From Rhodothermales bacterium (GTDB taxonomy: Bacteria > Bacteroidota > Rhodothermia > Rhodothermales > UBA10348): DNA of 64,000 nt. The notes under the pieces were generated by a model that saw only the letters and a program-made list of their open reading frames with translations, had not been told where the DNA came from and did no database searches. Each line of letters starts with the position of its first letter. Within the stretch, counting starts at the first letter, position 1. Made by a program: the position numbers and the translations under genes. Positions 37,101-45,257 of the stretch are shown one piece after another. The stretch is taken from assembly GCA_017643395.1 (NCBI GenBank), contig JAEPNP010000005.1:1-64000 (forward strand). Reading direction: 5' to 3'.

Positions 37101-37390
37101 CAGGGCTCAACACCATCAAGAAGGCGGACTTCCTGCGCTGGCGGGAAATCAGCCTGACGTACCGCGTGCCGCGCGTGCAGGCCGAGCGTCTGCGCCTGCG
37201 CAGCCTGCAGTTCACGCTCGCCGGACGCAATCTGGCCATGTGGACCAAGTACGATGGGGTGGATCCTGAGCTCAACGCCATCGGTCGTGGCGGCGGAAAC
37301 TCGCTGTCCGACAACTACCTGGACGGCGTGGAGGCCTTTGGTTGGGCCATCCCGCGTCGGGTGGTGTTCACGATGCGCATGGGCTTCTAG
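34190..37390 (+). CDS. SusC/RagA-family TonB-dependent outer-membrane receptor
   Basis: 1066 aa. Signal peptide to about VAAQG (23), a carboxypeptidase-regulatory-like domain (about 25-108, GTIEGTVTDATSDEPLIGAQ), the SusC signature LDEVVVTGAG, plug domain (about 120-235, IRIRGSASL and ILYIDGVRAN) and a 22-strand-type barrel to the C-terminal RRVVFTMRMGF. Together with the SusD partner just downstream it imports a large nutrient, usually glycans or peptides, powered by TonB. No glycosidase follows directly, so the substrate is unclear. Confidence 0.93.
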   Translation: MLRALRAAFVVSLLMLPLQVAAQGTIEGTVTDATSDEPLIGAQVVIPALGIGAVTDFDGNYSISNVPAGDHTVEARFIGFRTQTFQTSVADGQTVELDVRLDMSAINLDEVVVTGAGGPVEKRKLGNSIATIDASTLETAPIATFSDVLQGREPGLVGLPSGGQTGEGARIRIRGSASLSQSNEPILYIDGVRANNDGGLTFNGGGSPSRLDDINPESIDRVEILKGAAAATLYGSEASNGVIQVFTKRGNVGPPRFTMQIQQTGIAYPKVYDANTGFARNQAQADTMSKWLGVGGLKPYQLVEREFMEDLYETGYGQTYSASVSGGSPGITYFASARWFDEDGGFGGNDRRYPQGVSTVVEDIAQRAQATASLNIFPTDKLQFRITSNYTQGYLQTMDSNNNIYGVPSLAQFSKPELVRYNNETGTIAFSTVNEAMQQVLEQSVKRYVGSVGTNYRPLDALTIDGTIGVDFTSQKDTDVRAFGWNIDGFSGSEPDGSRDYRNTNRLEVTYDVKGTLLNQITDDIESTLLFGSQGFITNTDILQGSGVAFPGPGFNVTGAAANEDVFEAFLEVANVGVFFQEQIGFRNFLYVTAGGRLDASSAFGSDFSTVFYPKISASFIPSDAPFWQPIGPISSLRFRAALGQSGLQPGAFDALTTYTSLSSSNGPGVAPDNLGNPNLKPEISTEWEFGVESGLMSDRLGFEATYWNRVVKDALIDRQFPVSGGFRSRQLDNIGELKGQGVEIGVNALVYNRANTSVNLFANTAYLWEQISDMGGAPPIKVGGSYPRYRNYLVEGYAPGTHFGAKLLDVPSGSLPVDLNGDGSPDTEAQLLALLGGTDLMTLPSNTTLVLLADDPNPDDLLSGNLTHYLGKPTPDFAGSFGGTVKFMRNFTVSTLFEYKAGNYYVNNLTGAFRQSNRSIGRNTPDAARVERDYMTGGIDANGNPQNNAQVRLDALNDWLYSQLALSPFSGLNTIKKADFLRWREISLTYRVPRVQAERLRLRSLQFTLAGRNLAMWTKYDGVDPELNAIGRGGGNSLSDNYLDGVEAFGWAIPRRVVFTMRMGF

Positions 37391-37413
37391 CCCGAACCCA
37401 ATTGAGAACGATC

Positions 37414-38679
37414 ATGACTACACAAAGAAACTTCGCGACCTTCCTGGTCGCGCTACTGGTGGTCGGGTTCACGGGATGCGGAGTCCTGGACGTTGAGAAC
37501 CCGAACAACCTGATTGAAGAGGACCTGGGCAACCCGGCTGCGGCCGAGCCCATGGCAAACGGCGCCGAAGCCGCGGTCACCCGCGCGCTCGGATTCGTGC
37601 TGGCTCCGTACTCGGTCGCCACGGACGAATGCACCTGGGTGGGCTCGCGCGATGCGTGGGGCCAGCTGGACGATGGGGCCATCGAGTTCTCGGGCAACGA
37701 GTTCTCGGACCAGGCCTATCCGTTCGTGGGTGAAGCCCGCTGGATGACGGACAACTTCAAGAATCGCCTTGAGGAGTTCGGCAATTCCGGCGAGTCCATG
37801 GCCCGGATCTACCTGTACAACGCCATCATCTACACGACGATTGCGGACGTCTTCGACGACTTCACCATCTCGGATCGCACCGAGGCGGGTCCGGCCATCG
37901 GCCCGGGCAACATGTCGCAGCTGTACGACACGGCGCTGGATGCCGCCAACAAGGGCATCGCCCTGAACGTGGGCGGCGATATCGGCATCGCGCTCAAGGC
38001 CATGAAGGCCCGCATCGCCTTCAGCAAGGCCGTCTGGGGCAAGGTCAATCCGGTCAACACGGGCAGCCCGCTCGTGAATGCCGGGGTGGCCGAGGCGCAG
38101 GCTGCGCTTGCCGACATGGGACCGGACTGGAGCTTCAGCATGGTGACCGACGCAGGTTTCCAGCTGAGCAACTACATGGCCGGCCAGATCAACAATCGGC
38201 TTGAGTTCACCTTCGGAGACACCTTTGTCAAGCGCATCGCCGCGGGCAACAAGGTGGAGGAGGTGACCTATGCGGACCTGATTACGGGCGATGTGCATCC
38301 GCACCTGGCCTCCGTGATCAATGCATTCGTCTCGGACCGCGAGTATGCCGACATCCCGGTCGTCTCTGCTCGCGAGATGCACCTGATCATCGCCGAGGGC
38401 GGCCTGGCTTCCGGAAATGGCGGCCAGTTCACGAGCGCAATCAACAACCTGCGTTCGCTGGACGGCCTGCCCGACTACAGCGGCCAGGTCGACTCGCGCG
38501 AGCTGTTGATCAATTCGCGCGCCGTGAACCTGTTCATCCAGGGGCGTCGCCTTGCGGATCTGTACCGCTTTGGCATGCGCAGCCCGGAATGGCAGTCATC
38601 CACGTCTGCAGTCACTTCTCCGGGTACGTTCCTGCCCATCACCAAATCGGAAATCGAGTCCAACCCACTGGTTGGCTGA
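37414..38679 (+). CDS. SusD/RagB-family nutrient-binding lipoprotein
   Basis: 421 aa from the ATG at 37414, 23 bp after the susC stop. Lipobox VGFTGC (Cys 22) then VLDVENPNNLIEEDL, the usual SusD opening. Helical TPR-like scaffold segments and a C-terminal RAVNLFIQGRRLADLYRFGM match the family. It forms the surface lid on the SusC barrel. Somewhat shorter than typical SusD proteins (about 500). A strong terminator follows. Confidence 0.9.
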   Translation: MTTQRNFATFLVALLVVGFTGCGVLDVENPNNLIEEDLGNPAAAEPMANGAEAAVTRALGFVLAPYSVATDECTWVGSRDAWGQLDDGAIEFSGNEFSDQAYPFVGEARWMTDNFKNRLEEFGNSGESMARIYLYNAIIYTTIADVFDDFTISDRTEAGPAIGPGNMSQLYDTALDAANKGIALNVGGDIGIALKAMKARIAFSKAVWGKVNPVNTGSPLVNAGVAEAQAALADMGPDWSFSMVTDAGFQLSNYMAGQINNRLEFTFGDTFVKRIAAGNKVEEVTYADLITGDVHPHLASVINAFVSDREYADIPVVSAREMHLIIAEGGLASGNGGQFTSAINNLRSLDGLPDYSGQVDSRELLINSRAVNLFIQGRRLADLYRFGMRSPEWQSSTSAVTSPGTFLPITKSEIESNPLVG

Positions 38680-38699
38680 TCCGTGCCGGAACCTCCCGG

Positions 38700-38741
38700 G
38701 AGGGTCGCCCCGTTGTTCGGGGCGGCCCTCTCTTGGGTTTT
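38700..38741 (+). terminator. Terminator after the susCD pair
   Basis: A 13-bp stem GAGGGTCGCCCCG/CGGGGCGGCCCTC (one T-G pair) with a 5-nt loop, 20 bp after the susD stop, followed by a weak T-rich tail TCTTGGGTTTT. It separates susCD from the lipoprotein and GWxTD genes. Confidence 0.75.
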
Positions 38742-38786
38742 GGCCCCCGGGGTCTCATGAGGCGCCTCTAAACTGATTGAACCTCC

Positions 38787-39236
38787 ATGGCTCGATTTGT
38801 CCTGATCGGAATGCTCCTGTGCACCGTCTCGGGCTGCAACCTGCTCGGCAGTGACGGTCCAGCCGAGGTGCGCATCCTGATTGACGGTGCCGACGGCCAG
38901 CAACTCAGGCTGGTTACGACCACCAATTTCCTTGCACAGCGACAGCCCGTCTTTTCCGATGAGGGCATCTACCTGCAGGACACGACTCTCGTACGCGTCC
39001 TGGACGCCGACACGATTGTGGTAAACACCCCGTACGACGAGCTCTACGATATTGCGATTGCGCAGCGCTTTCTGGCTCGTGTACTCATAGGGAGCCCCCG
39101 CTCGGGTCTGAGGGTCCGCGCATGGGTCGATGGGGAGAACCGTCTGGACCGGGCCGCCTCCGCAGATTCGGTGGTCCAGTTCCTGTATTACTACCTCAAC
39201 TCGGACATCCCGCTCGACGAACCAACCGAGGTATGA
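38787..39236 (+). CDS. Small lipoprotein of unknown function
   Basis: 149 aa. Lipobox TVSGC (Cys about 17), then about 130 residues of mixed beta character (EVRILIDGADGQQLRLVTTT, LVRVLDADTIVVNTP). No family recognised. Its stop overlaps the start of the next small lipoprotein gene (ATGA), and the GWxTD protein follows, so the three are probably one operon. Confidence 0.7.
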   Translation: MARFVLIGMLLCTVSGCNLLGSDGPAEVRILIDGADGQQLRLVTTTNFLAQRQPVFSDEGIYLQDTTLVRVLDADTIVVNTPYDELYDIAIAQRFLARVLIGSPRSGLRVRAWVDGENRLDRAASADSVVQFLYYYLNSDIPLDEPTEV

Positions 39237-39376
39237 CTCGCATGAAACGACTGGTTTTGTTTCTGGGGCTTGTGGTTCTGATGATGGTCGGCGGCTGTGA
39301 TTTTGTCGGCCCCGACGGCGGGGACGGCGACCCGCCGCCGCCCACTGGTGATCAGTCGCTCGCCCCTCCTGCCTGA
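39233..39376 (+). CDS. Very small lipoprotein
   Basis: 47 aa from the ATG at 39233 (or 44 aa from 39242). A positively charged start, a hydrophobic stretch LVLFLGLVVLMMV and lipobox GGC precede a short Gly/Asp/Pro-rich tail. Translationally coupled to the preceding lipoprotein and ends 2 bp before the GTG start of the GWxTD gene. Function unknown; it may only be a coupling peptide. Confidence 0.6.
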   Translation: MTRMKRLVLFLGLVVLMMVGGCDFVGPDGGDGDPPPPTGDQSLAPPA

Positions 39377-39378
39377 AC

Positions 39379-42300
39379 GTGCCGCTCCGCGCCTGCCTAT
39401 TTCTGCTGCTGTTTTCGACGATCCTGACGCACAGGGTCTCAGCCCGGCAGGCTCACGTCACGGGCACGGTTACCCGTGCGGATACCGCTGGGCCCGTGCC
39501 CGGCGCGCATGTATTCCTGACCGGCACGCGCCTGGGCGACGTTACCCGTGACGACGGATCGTTCGACATCGCCGATGTGCCTTCGGGCACACACGAACTG
39601 GTTGTCAGCCACGTTGGATACGAAACGGAAGCGCGCTCTGTCCGAATCACGACGACGGACGCGTTTGAACTGACCGTCGTATTGACGCCGCGATCCCTGG
39701 GTGAGATCGAGGTGGTCGCAGAGACCCCGCGTGCCCGGCGCAGAAATCTTGCACGCTTCGAGAAGTACTTCCTGGGCGTGTCCCTGTTTGCCGACGACTG
39801 TGTAATCCTCAATCCGGAGGTGTTGCGGTTTGAGGTGAATCCGAGATCGGGCGTCTTCTCTGCTTCGGCCACAGAGCCCCTGCTCATCGAGAACATGGCG
39901 CTGGGATACGAACTCCGCTTCGTGCTCGACGAGTTCCGACTGCACGAAGACCGCCGCGCAGTGCAGTATAGCGGCAAGCCTTCATTCCGCGAGCTGGATG
40001 CACGCGACGATCGTCAGGCCCGGGCCTGGCAGCGCAACCGGGAGCGCGCCTACCTGGGCTCGCGCCGACATTTCCTTACCGCCCTGGCCGCCGACCGGCT
40101 TCACGAAGAAGGATTCATGCTGCTGGAGGAGAGCATGCAGGGTGGATCGGGGTTTCGCGGCGTGCCTGGAGGACGTCCGGGAAACAGGGTCCGGGGTGTA
40201 TCGCCCCATCAGATTCTGGTGGCCGGCGAACTTCCCTTTGAGCGCAAGCTCTCGTTCCCCGGGTTCCTCAAGGTGCTCTACTTCCGGGAGGTGCCGGACG
40301 GTCCCTACGAGCAGTTTCGCGAGTTCATGGACCGCGGTCTGCGCGCCGACGAGGACGCCCAGGTAAGCTGGATTTCACTCACGCAGCCCAACGTGACGTT
40401 CACGACCGACGGCATTCTGCAGGAGTCGTTTGCCATGACACGGTTCGGGTACTGGTTCTTTGAGCGCGTGGCAGAACTGCTCCCGGCCGACTACCGGCCT
40501 TCCGGCGCGCGCGATCCGCGTGCGCCTCCGGGTGAGGCACCCATGGTGGACGCAGCCGAGCTGGAACGGCTGCTGACGCAAGGCCGCGCCCTGATCGAGC
40601 AGGGAGACCGGCAGGCCGGAATTGCGGATCTGCTTCGCGTTCACCGCGACAATCCCGGCTACCAGGGTGGAGAACTCGGCCATGTGCTCGGACTCGCCTA
40701 TCAGGCCGAGCAGAAAGCGGACTCGGCGGCCTGGGTCTGGGTACGAACGCTTGCCGCGCTGATCGATCAGGAGCAGTTCCACATTCCGACCGCGGACGCG
40801 CTGACGCGTAACATCTTTGTGCGTCAGGACGTGGACCTGTACGAGGTGGGCAGCGATGCCTTTCTGAGGCTTCTAGAGCACATGGATCTGGCTGCCGAGC
40901 ACCGACAGCTGGCCTTGCGACACGTGGCCCAGTCGCTTCTGCTTTGGTCGCCGGCGGACGCCGATACACTGCATACGCGGCCACCGGGCAACCTGAACAG
41001 GCGGTTTGAGGTCGCGCGGGGCACCGGTGAAGTCCTGGCCGCGTGGTGGCGTGCCCAGGACCCCCTGCCTGCCACTACCCTGAATGAGCGACTGGCCGAG
41101 CATCTGGCGCGAGTAGCGCATGCTGAGGACAACTATCGATTCCGCGGGGACTTGCTGGGCTTCGACGACCGTGGCAAAGCCTACGTGCGATTTGGCGCTC
41201 CCGACAACAGCGTGCGGGTGCCGGTCAACGTCAATCGCGCGCTGCAGGTGCTAAGGGAAAACTCCTACGCCCTGCCCGGCCCGGTCGTGCCTCCGACGAA
41301 CGAGGTATGGACGTTCCGGCACGTGGACGATCTGGTGTACCACGTATTCGTGCTCCGTGGAGGCCGATTTCAGGAGGGTTCGGCCGAGGATCTGGTACCC
41401 GAGGCGCTCCAGACGGCCTACCGACGTGTGGGTGAGGGCCACTCCAACGTGCGCACCATTGCCAATCCCACCGGCAACAACATGCCGGCCAACCAGGCAC
41501 TTGCTGAAGCCCTGTACAATGTATGGCAGGGCCTCTACACCACCCTCGCCGCAGTGCACCCCGACTTTGAGAGTCACCTCCTGGAGCTGGAATCGTACGA
41601 GTCGGATGTGCGGGCCACGCAGTTGGGCGGCGGCACGCTGAGCGCATCGTCCCTCTCTTTCGTGACGGCAGCCCAAACAAGATTCAGGGAGATGGCGCGC
41701 GAGGCGCAGGCCCGACGGGAAGAAGATGCGCCGCGCACGTACTCGCGGGTGGCATCAGCCATCGAGCGCTTTGAAGTTTTTCCCAGGTATGCCCGTTTCC
41801 TGGATGAAGACGGCTCTACCAGAACGGAAGTCTTCTGGAATCACCTTCCGGGCACGCTCACACCGGGGCGACGGCAGTTGCGGCGAGCCCTGGAGGAGGA
41901 CGAGCAGCCGCCGGAGCGCTACCTGATGGACCTCGTCGCCACCGTTCAGAATGCCGGGCACAGCCGCCGGGAAGCCACACCGGTCAGCTACCTCGCGGCC
42001 GACATGGACTCACTGGACCTGAGGGCGACTCAGGTCCTTGACATCACCGGAAGCCGGGAGCCGTTCGCCGTTGCGATGCAGTGGGACCAGTTCCTGCCGC
42101 TGGAGAGTCCGGACGGCCCCGAGCGCCGGGAGTACCTGCGCACCGCGGTGCACGAATTCGGATTGCTGGATCCCCTGTCGGCGGACCCGGCCTCGCTGGA
42201 GATGAGCGACCTGAAACCGGTTGTTGCGCTGGACGCGCTGTTCTCGGGCGATGGGCTCGCGACGCCCTACGCCGGACCCTCGCTGATGGCCGGCGTGCCC

Positions 42301-42579
42301 ATCGGGCTGGTTTTTGAAGTCTATCATCTGCGATTCGGTGACGACGACCAGACCCGATACACGACGGAGGTCATCGTCACCCGGGACCCGGATGGACGAC
42401 GTCAACAAAGCACCTCCTCGAGCAGCGAGGGTACCGGCAGTTCGTCCCGCGCTTCCGAGTTGCTTGCTGTGGACCTCGGCGACCTGAGAGGTGCAAGTGA
42501 GGTGGAGATTCGGGTGGTGATTACGGACGTCGTGAGCGGGCAGCGGCGGGAGCGTGCCGTGCGGTTTGGCGTGCAGTAG
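39379..42579 (+). CDS. Large GWxTD-domain protein with N-terminal regulatory-like domain
   Basis: 1066 aa with a GTG start and signal peptide ending near RVSA. Residues about 25-108 are a carboxypeptidase-regulatory-like Ig fold (HVTGTVTRADTAGPVPGAHV). The middle (about 380-470) has TPR-like helical pairs. At about 540-640 a segment with WWRAQDPLPATTLNERLAEH and GDLLGFDDRGKAYVRFGAPD matches the GWxTD domain pattern of Bacteroidota proteins, although the motif itself reads GFDDRG. A Ser-rich stretch lies near 1010-1025. Secreted or outer-membrane function is likely but unknown. PorQ follows after 77 bp. Confidence 0.7.
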   Translation: MPLRACLFLLLFSTILTHRVSARQAHVTGTVTRADTAGPVPGAHVFLTGTRLGDVTRDDGSFDIADVPSGTHELVVSHVGYETEARSVRITTTDAFELTVVLTPRSLGEIEVVAETPRARRRNLARFEKYFLGVSLFADDCVILNPEVLRFEVNPRSGVFSASATEPLLIENMALGYELRFVLDEFRLHEDRRAVQYSGKPSFRELDARDDRQARAWQRNRERAYLGSRRHFLTALAADRLHEEGFMLLEESMQGGSGFRGVPGGRPGNRVRGVSPHQILVAGELPFERKLSFPGFLKVLYFREVPDGPYEQFREFMDRGLRADEDAQVSWISLTQPNVTFTTDGILQESFAMTRFGYWFFERVAELLPADYRPSGARDPRAPPGEAPMVDAAELERLLTQGRALIEQGDRQAGIADLLRVHRDNPGYQGGELGHVLGLAYQAEQKADSAAWVWVRTLAALIDQEQFHIPTADALTRNIFVRQDVDLYEVGSDAFLRLLEHMDLAAEHRQLALRHVAQSLLLWSPADADTLHTRPPGNLNRRFEVARGTGEVLAAWWRAQDPLPATTLNERLAEHLARVAHAEDNYRFRGDLLGFDDRGKAYVRFGAPDNSVRVPVNVNRALQVLRENSYALPGPVVPPTNEVWTFRHVDDLVYHVFVLRGGRFQEGSAEDLVPEALQTAYRRVGEGHSNVRTIANPTGNNMPANQALAEALYNVWQGLYTTLAAVHPDFESHLLELESYESDVRATQLGGGTLSASSLSFVTAAQTRFREMAREAQARREEDAPRTYSRVASAIERFEVFPRYARFLDEDGSTRTEVFWNHLPGTLTPGRRQLRRALEEDEQPPERYLMDLVATVQNAGHSRREATPVSYLAADMDSLDLRATQVLDITGSREPFAVAMQWDQFLPLESPDGPERREYLRTAVHEFGLLDPLSADPASLEMSDLKPVVALDALFSGDGLATPYAGPSLMAGVPIGLVFEVYHLRFGDDDQTRYTTEVIVTRDPDGRRQQSTSSSSEGTGSSSRASELLAVDLGDLRGASEVEIRVVITDVVSGQRRERAVRFGVQ

Positions 42580-42656
42580 CTGCGGTTAAGGCGGGCGTGG
42601 CGGCGGCCGACACCACCGGTAGGGCCAACGCGAGAACCCAGCCCTCGGGGTCCAGT

Positions 42657-43652
42657 ATGAGCGGCGGCCCAACAAACCACCCCGCGCGCGTGACGCGATT
42701 TCTCCCCTGCATTCTGGCGTTTTTCCTGGTTCTGCCCGCTTCGGGGCAGCCCGTGGACGCGACCGTGTTCTCGCTGACCACGCTCGACGCGTCGGCTCGG
42801 GGAGCCGGGTTCGCGGGGTCGTCCTCGGCATTGCCGAGCCAGGGCGTCTTGAGCTTCCTGGAGAATCCCGCACACTTGCGGGCGGAGGCCCACGGGCAGT
42901 TGGGCCTGTCCCTGCTCAATCACGTGTCTGCGCTGCAAACGGGCACCGTCGCCTACAGCCGACATCTGGAAGGCATCGGTTCAGTGGGGGCCGGGCTCCG
43001 CTTCCTGGGCTGGGGGGAGATCGACCGCGCCGACGCTCTCGGCGAGAAGCAGGGCACGTTTTCCGCGGGAGAGTTTGCTCTTTCGGCCGGCCTGTCGCGC
43101 GTACTCAATCCCACGACCCGGTATGGTGCCAACGTGCATTGGCTGAGGAGCAGCATCGACGGTCAGGCCGCGAACGCCCTGGCCCTGGACGCCGGAATCT
43201 TCCGATACAACCCGGATTCGAGGCTGGGCCTCAGTGCCAGCATACACAGCCTCGGCGCGGTGATTTCGTCCATTGGAGAAGAATCGAACCGCCTGCCGGT
43301 TGACCTGCGCCTGGGCATCAGTAAACGACTCCTCCACCTGCCGTTCTTGTTCTCGGTGACTGCCTGGGACCTGACCGATTTCTCTGGCACCGACGACGAC
43401 GACACCGTGCTCGACAATCTCCTGTACCACCTGAAACTGGGAGGCGCCTTCCAGTTCAGCGAGCACTTCGAGATTCGGTTCGGTTACGATCACCGCCGCC
43501 ACAACGCGCTCAAGGTGAAGAGTCGACTGGACCTCGCCGGCGTGTCCTTCGGCACCGGTATTGTTGTGAAGTGGGTGGCCGTGGACTACGGCTACAACTC
43601 ATGGTCCAGCTTCGGAGGCATGCACCGTTTTGCGGTGACAACCAGGCTTTAG
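42657..43652 (+). CDS. porQ: Type IX secretion system protein PorQ-like
   Basis: 331 aa from the ATG at 42657; an ATG at 42597 would add 20 residues without signal-peptide character. The signal ends near PASGQ, and FSLTTLDASARGAGFAGSSS with FLENPAHL is the PorV/PorQ (PorP/SprF-like) barrel opening. These outer-membrane barrels take T9SS substrates as they emerge. A GH5 enzyme with a T9SS-type C-terminal domain is encoded at 48917. Its stop overlaps that of the convergent recombinase gene. Confidence 0.8.
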   Translation: MSGGPTNHPARVTRFLPCILAFFLVLPASGQPVDATVFSLTTLDASARGAGFAGSSSALPSQGVLSFLENPAHLRAEAHGQLGLSLLNHVSALQTGTVAYSRHLEGIGSVGAGLRFLGWGEIDRADALGEKQGTFSAGEFALSAGLSRVLNPTTRYGANVHWLRSSIDGQAANALALDAGIFRYNPDSRLGLSASIHSLGAVISSIGEESNRLPVDLRLGISKRLLHLPFLFSVTAWDLTDFSGTDDDDTVLDNLLYHLKLGGAFQFSEHFEIRFGYDHRRHNALKVKSRLDLAGVSFGTGIVVKWVAVDYGYNSWSSFGGMHRFAVTTRL

Positions 43653-44596
43653 GCAGGTTTCTCGGCTGACCCCGTGAGCAACCCCTGCTGGCGGTAGTAG
43701 ATCATGGTGGTATCGAGAGTGCCGTGGCGCATGCGCTCTTTCACCTCGTCGATGTCCATGCCGTCATTCAGCCAGATTAGCGCCGCGGTATGAGTCAGGC
43801 TGTGGGGGGTGATGCCGGGCTTCTTGACTCCCGACTCCTTCAACAGCTCGTTGATGCGACTGCGGATCGATCGGGTATTGAGTCGATCCCCCTGACTGCG
43901 GTGCCCGTGGCTCACAAATAACGGCATCTCCGGACGAATGCGGCCCCGGGCATCCAGATACAGCCGGATGGCGTCCATCACTGGGGGGTCGATGGGCACA
44001 TGCTGGTCTTTGGCCGTGCGGCCCTTGCCCTGCACCCGCAGATACCAGCCCATGAGTGTCTGCTCCAGATCCTGAACGTCGGCGCGCACGATCTCGATCT
44101 CGGAGAGCCCTGCAAAGAGCATGGAGAAGACGATCGCCCGATCCCGGCGAGCAATCTCATCGTCAGTGGATAGCACGGTCAGCAGCGTATCTACCTCCTC
44201 TTGCGTCAGCACCTTGCGCGAGTGCGTGGCAGGACGTCGGTTGCCCTTCACGCCTTGCGCAGGGTTCTCACTGAGCAGCCCCACATCGACCAAGTACTGA
44301 CAGAAGCGCCGGACGGCTGTCAGGTAGGTGGAGACAGAAACCTGATGCAGCTCCCGCTCCTCCATCAGGTAGGTCTTGTACGCCTCTACGTCGTCCTGTC
44401 GAAAGCGAAATCGACCTTTCTCACGCACGAACCAGCGCTCGAATTCGTTCAGGGACCGTCGGTAGGTACCTACCGTTTCCGGGCTGCGATCCTTCAGGTA
44501 CTCACGCAGGAAGTCCTGTACGCGAAGGCGCAGTTCCGGTAGAGAAAGGCTGAGTCCAAGGGCCTCTTCCAGGGAGGACGATTGTTCTGTTGCCAC
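43649..44596 (-). CDS. Tyrosine recombinase-like protein lacking both catalytic arginines
   Basis: 315 aa with a GTG start. An N-terminal SAM-like core-binding domain (about 20-110, VQDFLREYLKDRSPETVGTY) and a C-terminal phage-integrase fold. Box I reads FAGLSEIEIVRADV where active enzymes have GLRxxEL, and box II reads HSLTHTAALIWL where active enzymes have HxLRHT. Lys (QGKGRTAK), both His and the Tyr (MIYYRQQ) are kept. It may be inactive, regulatory or use other residues. It is not flanked by phage or IS genes; a repetitive GC-rich spacer lies directly upstream. Confidence 0.8.
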   Translation of the reverse strand: MATEQSSSLEEALGLSLSLPELRLRVQDFLREYLKDRSPETVGTYRRSLNEFERWFVREKGRFRFRQDDVEAYKTYLMEERELHQVSVSTYLTAVRRFCQYLVDVGLLSENPAQGVKGNRRPATHSRKVLTQEEVDTLLTVLSTDDEIARRDRAIVFSMLFAGLSEIEIVRADVQDLEQTLMGWYLRVQGKGRTAKDQHVPIDPPVMDAIRLYLDARGRIRPEMPLFVSHGHRSQGDRLNTRSIRSRINELLKESGVKKPGITPHSLTHTAALIWLNDGMDIDEVKERMRHGTLDTTMIYYRQQGLLTGSAEKPA

Positions 44597-45257
44597 GGGC
44601 GTTCTGGTGTGCTGACGGCATGGCGCATAACGGACCTGCGCCTCACACCCCCAAAAAAGCGGCGGTGACGGCGATTGTCAATAACGGTTGTAGGAAAGGA
44701 GGGGTGGTGCTTGGCCTCGGGCCCTGGAGGCGGGCTCGGCGGCGCTCGGGCCCGCGGCGGGGCGGCGCTCGGCGGAGGCGGCGCTCGGACCCGCGGTGGC
44801 GGGGCGGCCCCCGGCCCCGGCGAAGGCAGCCCACCCCTCGCCACACCGGGCCGCCAGGTGGAATACGGCGGCCATAGTCCACCTATCATCCGTTTCCAAC
44901 GGGCCACATGTGGAGTCAGCCTCGATATTCCATGTCTGGCGCTCTCAGGGCGCCCGAAGATGGAATGGCGGTCGGCTATTCCACGTTTGGGGCCGCGAGG
45001 GTAAGAAGCGCCGGCCCGCGGAGCCGCCCCGGCACGCCCGTCGAAGCGCCGGCCCGCGGAGCCGCCCCGGCACGCCCGTCGAAGCGCCGGCCCGCAGAGC
45101 CGCCCCGGCACGCCCGTCGAAGCGCCGGCCCGGGGAGCCGCAGCGCGGAGCCGGCCCGACTCGCCACCTCGCAGCCCCCCCCCACCCCTCACTCGACCAG
45201 CGGCGCATCCTGCCGTCCCGCGCCCCGTACGGACACGCACCCTCAGCCCCCCAGCCC
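44597..45257. repeat. GC-rich repetitive intergenic spacer (middle island)
   Basis: 661 bp without a supportable gene. The first part is purine/GC-rich low-complexity sequence (44690-44840). It then carries several TGGAA/TTCCA inverted repeats: GTGGAATA with TAGTCCAC (44858-44882), CCACATGTGG (44904-44913) and a perfect TGGAAT/ATTCCA pair (44961-44983). A 38-bp tandem array follows at 45005-45140. Long frames across it are GC artefacts. The pattern is shared with the spacers at 1-388 and 62724-63547. Confidence 0.65.
45005..45140. repeat. 38-bp tandem repeat, about 3.5 copies
   Basis: Copies start at 45005, 45043, 45081 and (partial) 45119, each opening with GAAGCGCCGGCCCGC and differing by only one or two bases. 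The 38-bp period is not a multiple of three, so it does not encode a uniform peptide repeat, which supports a non-coding nature. Confidence 0.9.

Noticed and set aside
45005-45140. CRISPR array
   Set aside because: The 38-bp units are contiguous with no spacers, so this is a simple tandem repeat.
44796-45257. N-terminal extension of the DUF2306-like protein by about 154 codons
   Set aside because: The extension translates the 38-bp tandem repeat and low-complexity DNA; the membrane protein starts naturally at the ATG at 45258.
43649-45257. Integron or mobile element built around the recombinase
   Set aside because: No attC-like sites, cassette genes, terminal repeats or phage genes are visible, and the recombinase lacks catalytic arginines.
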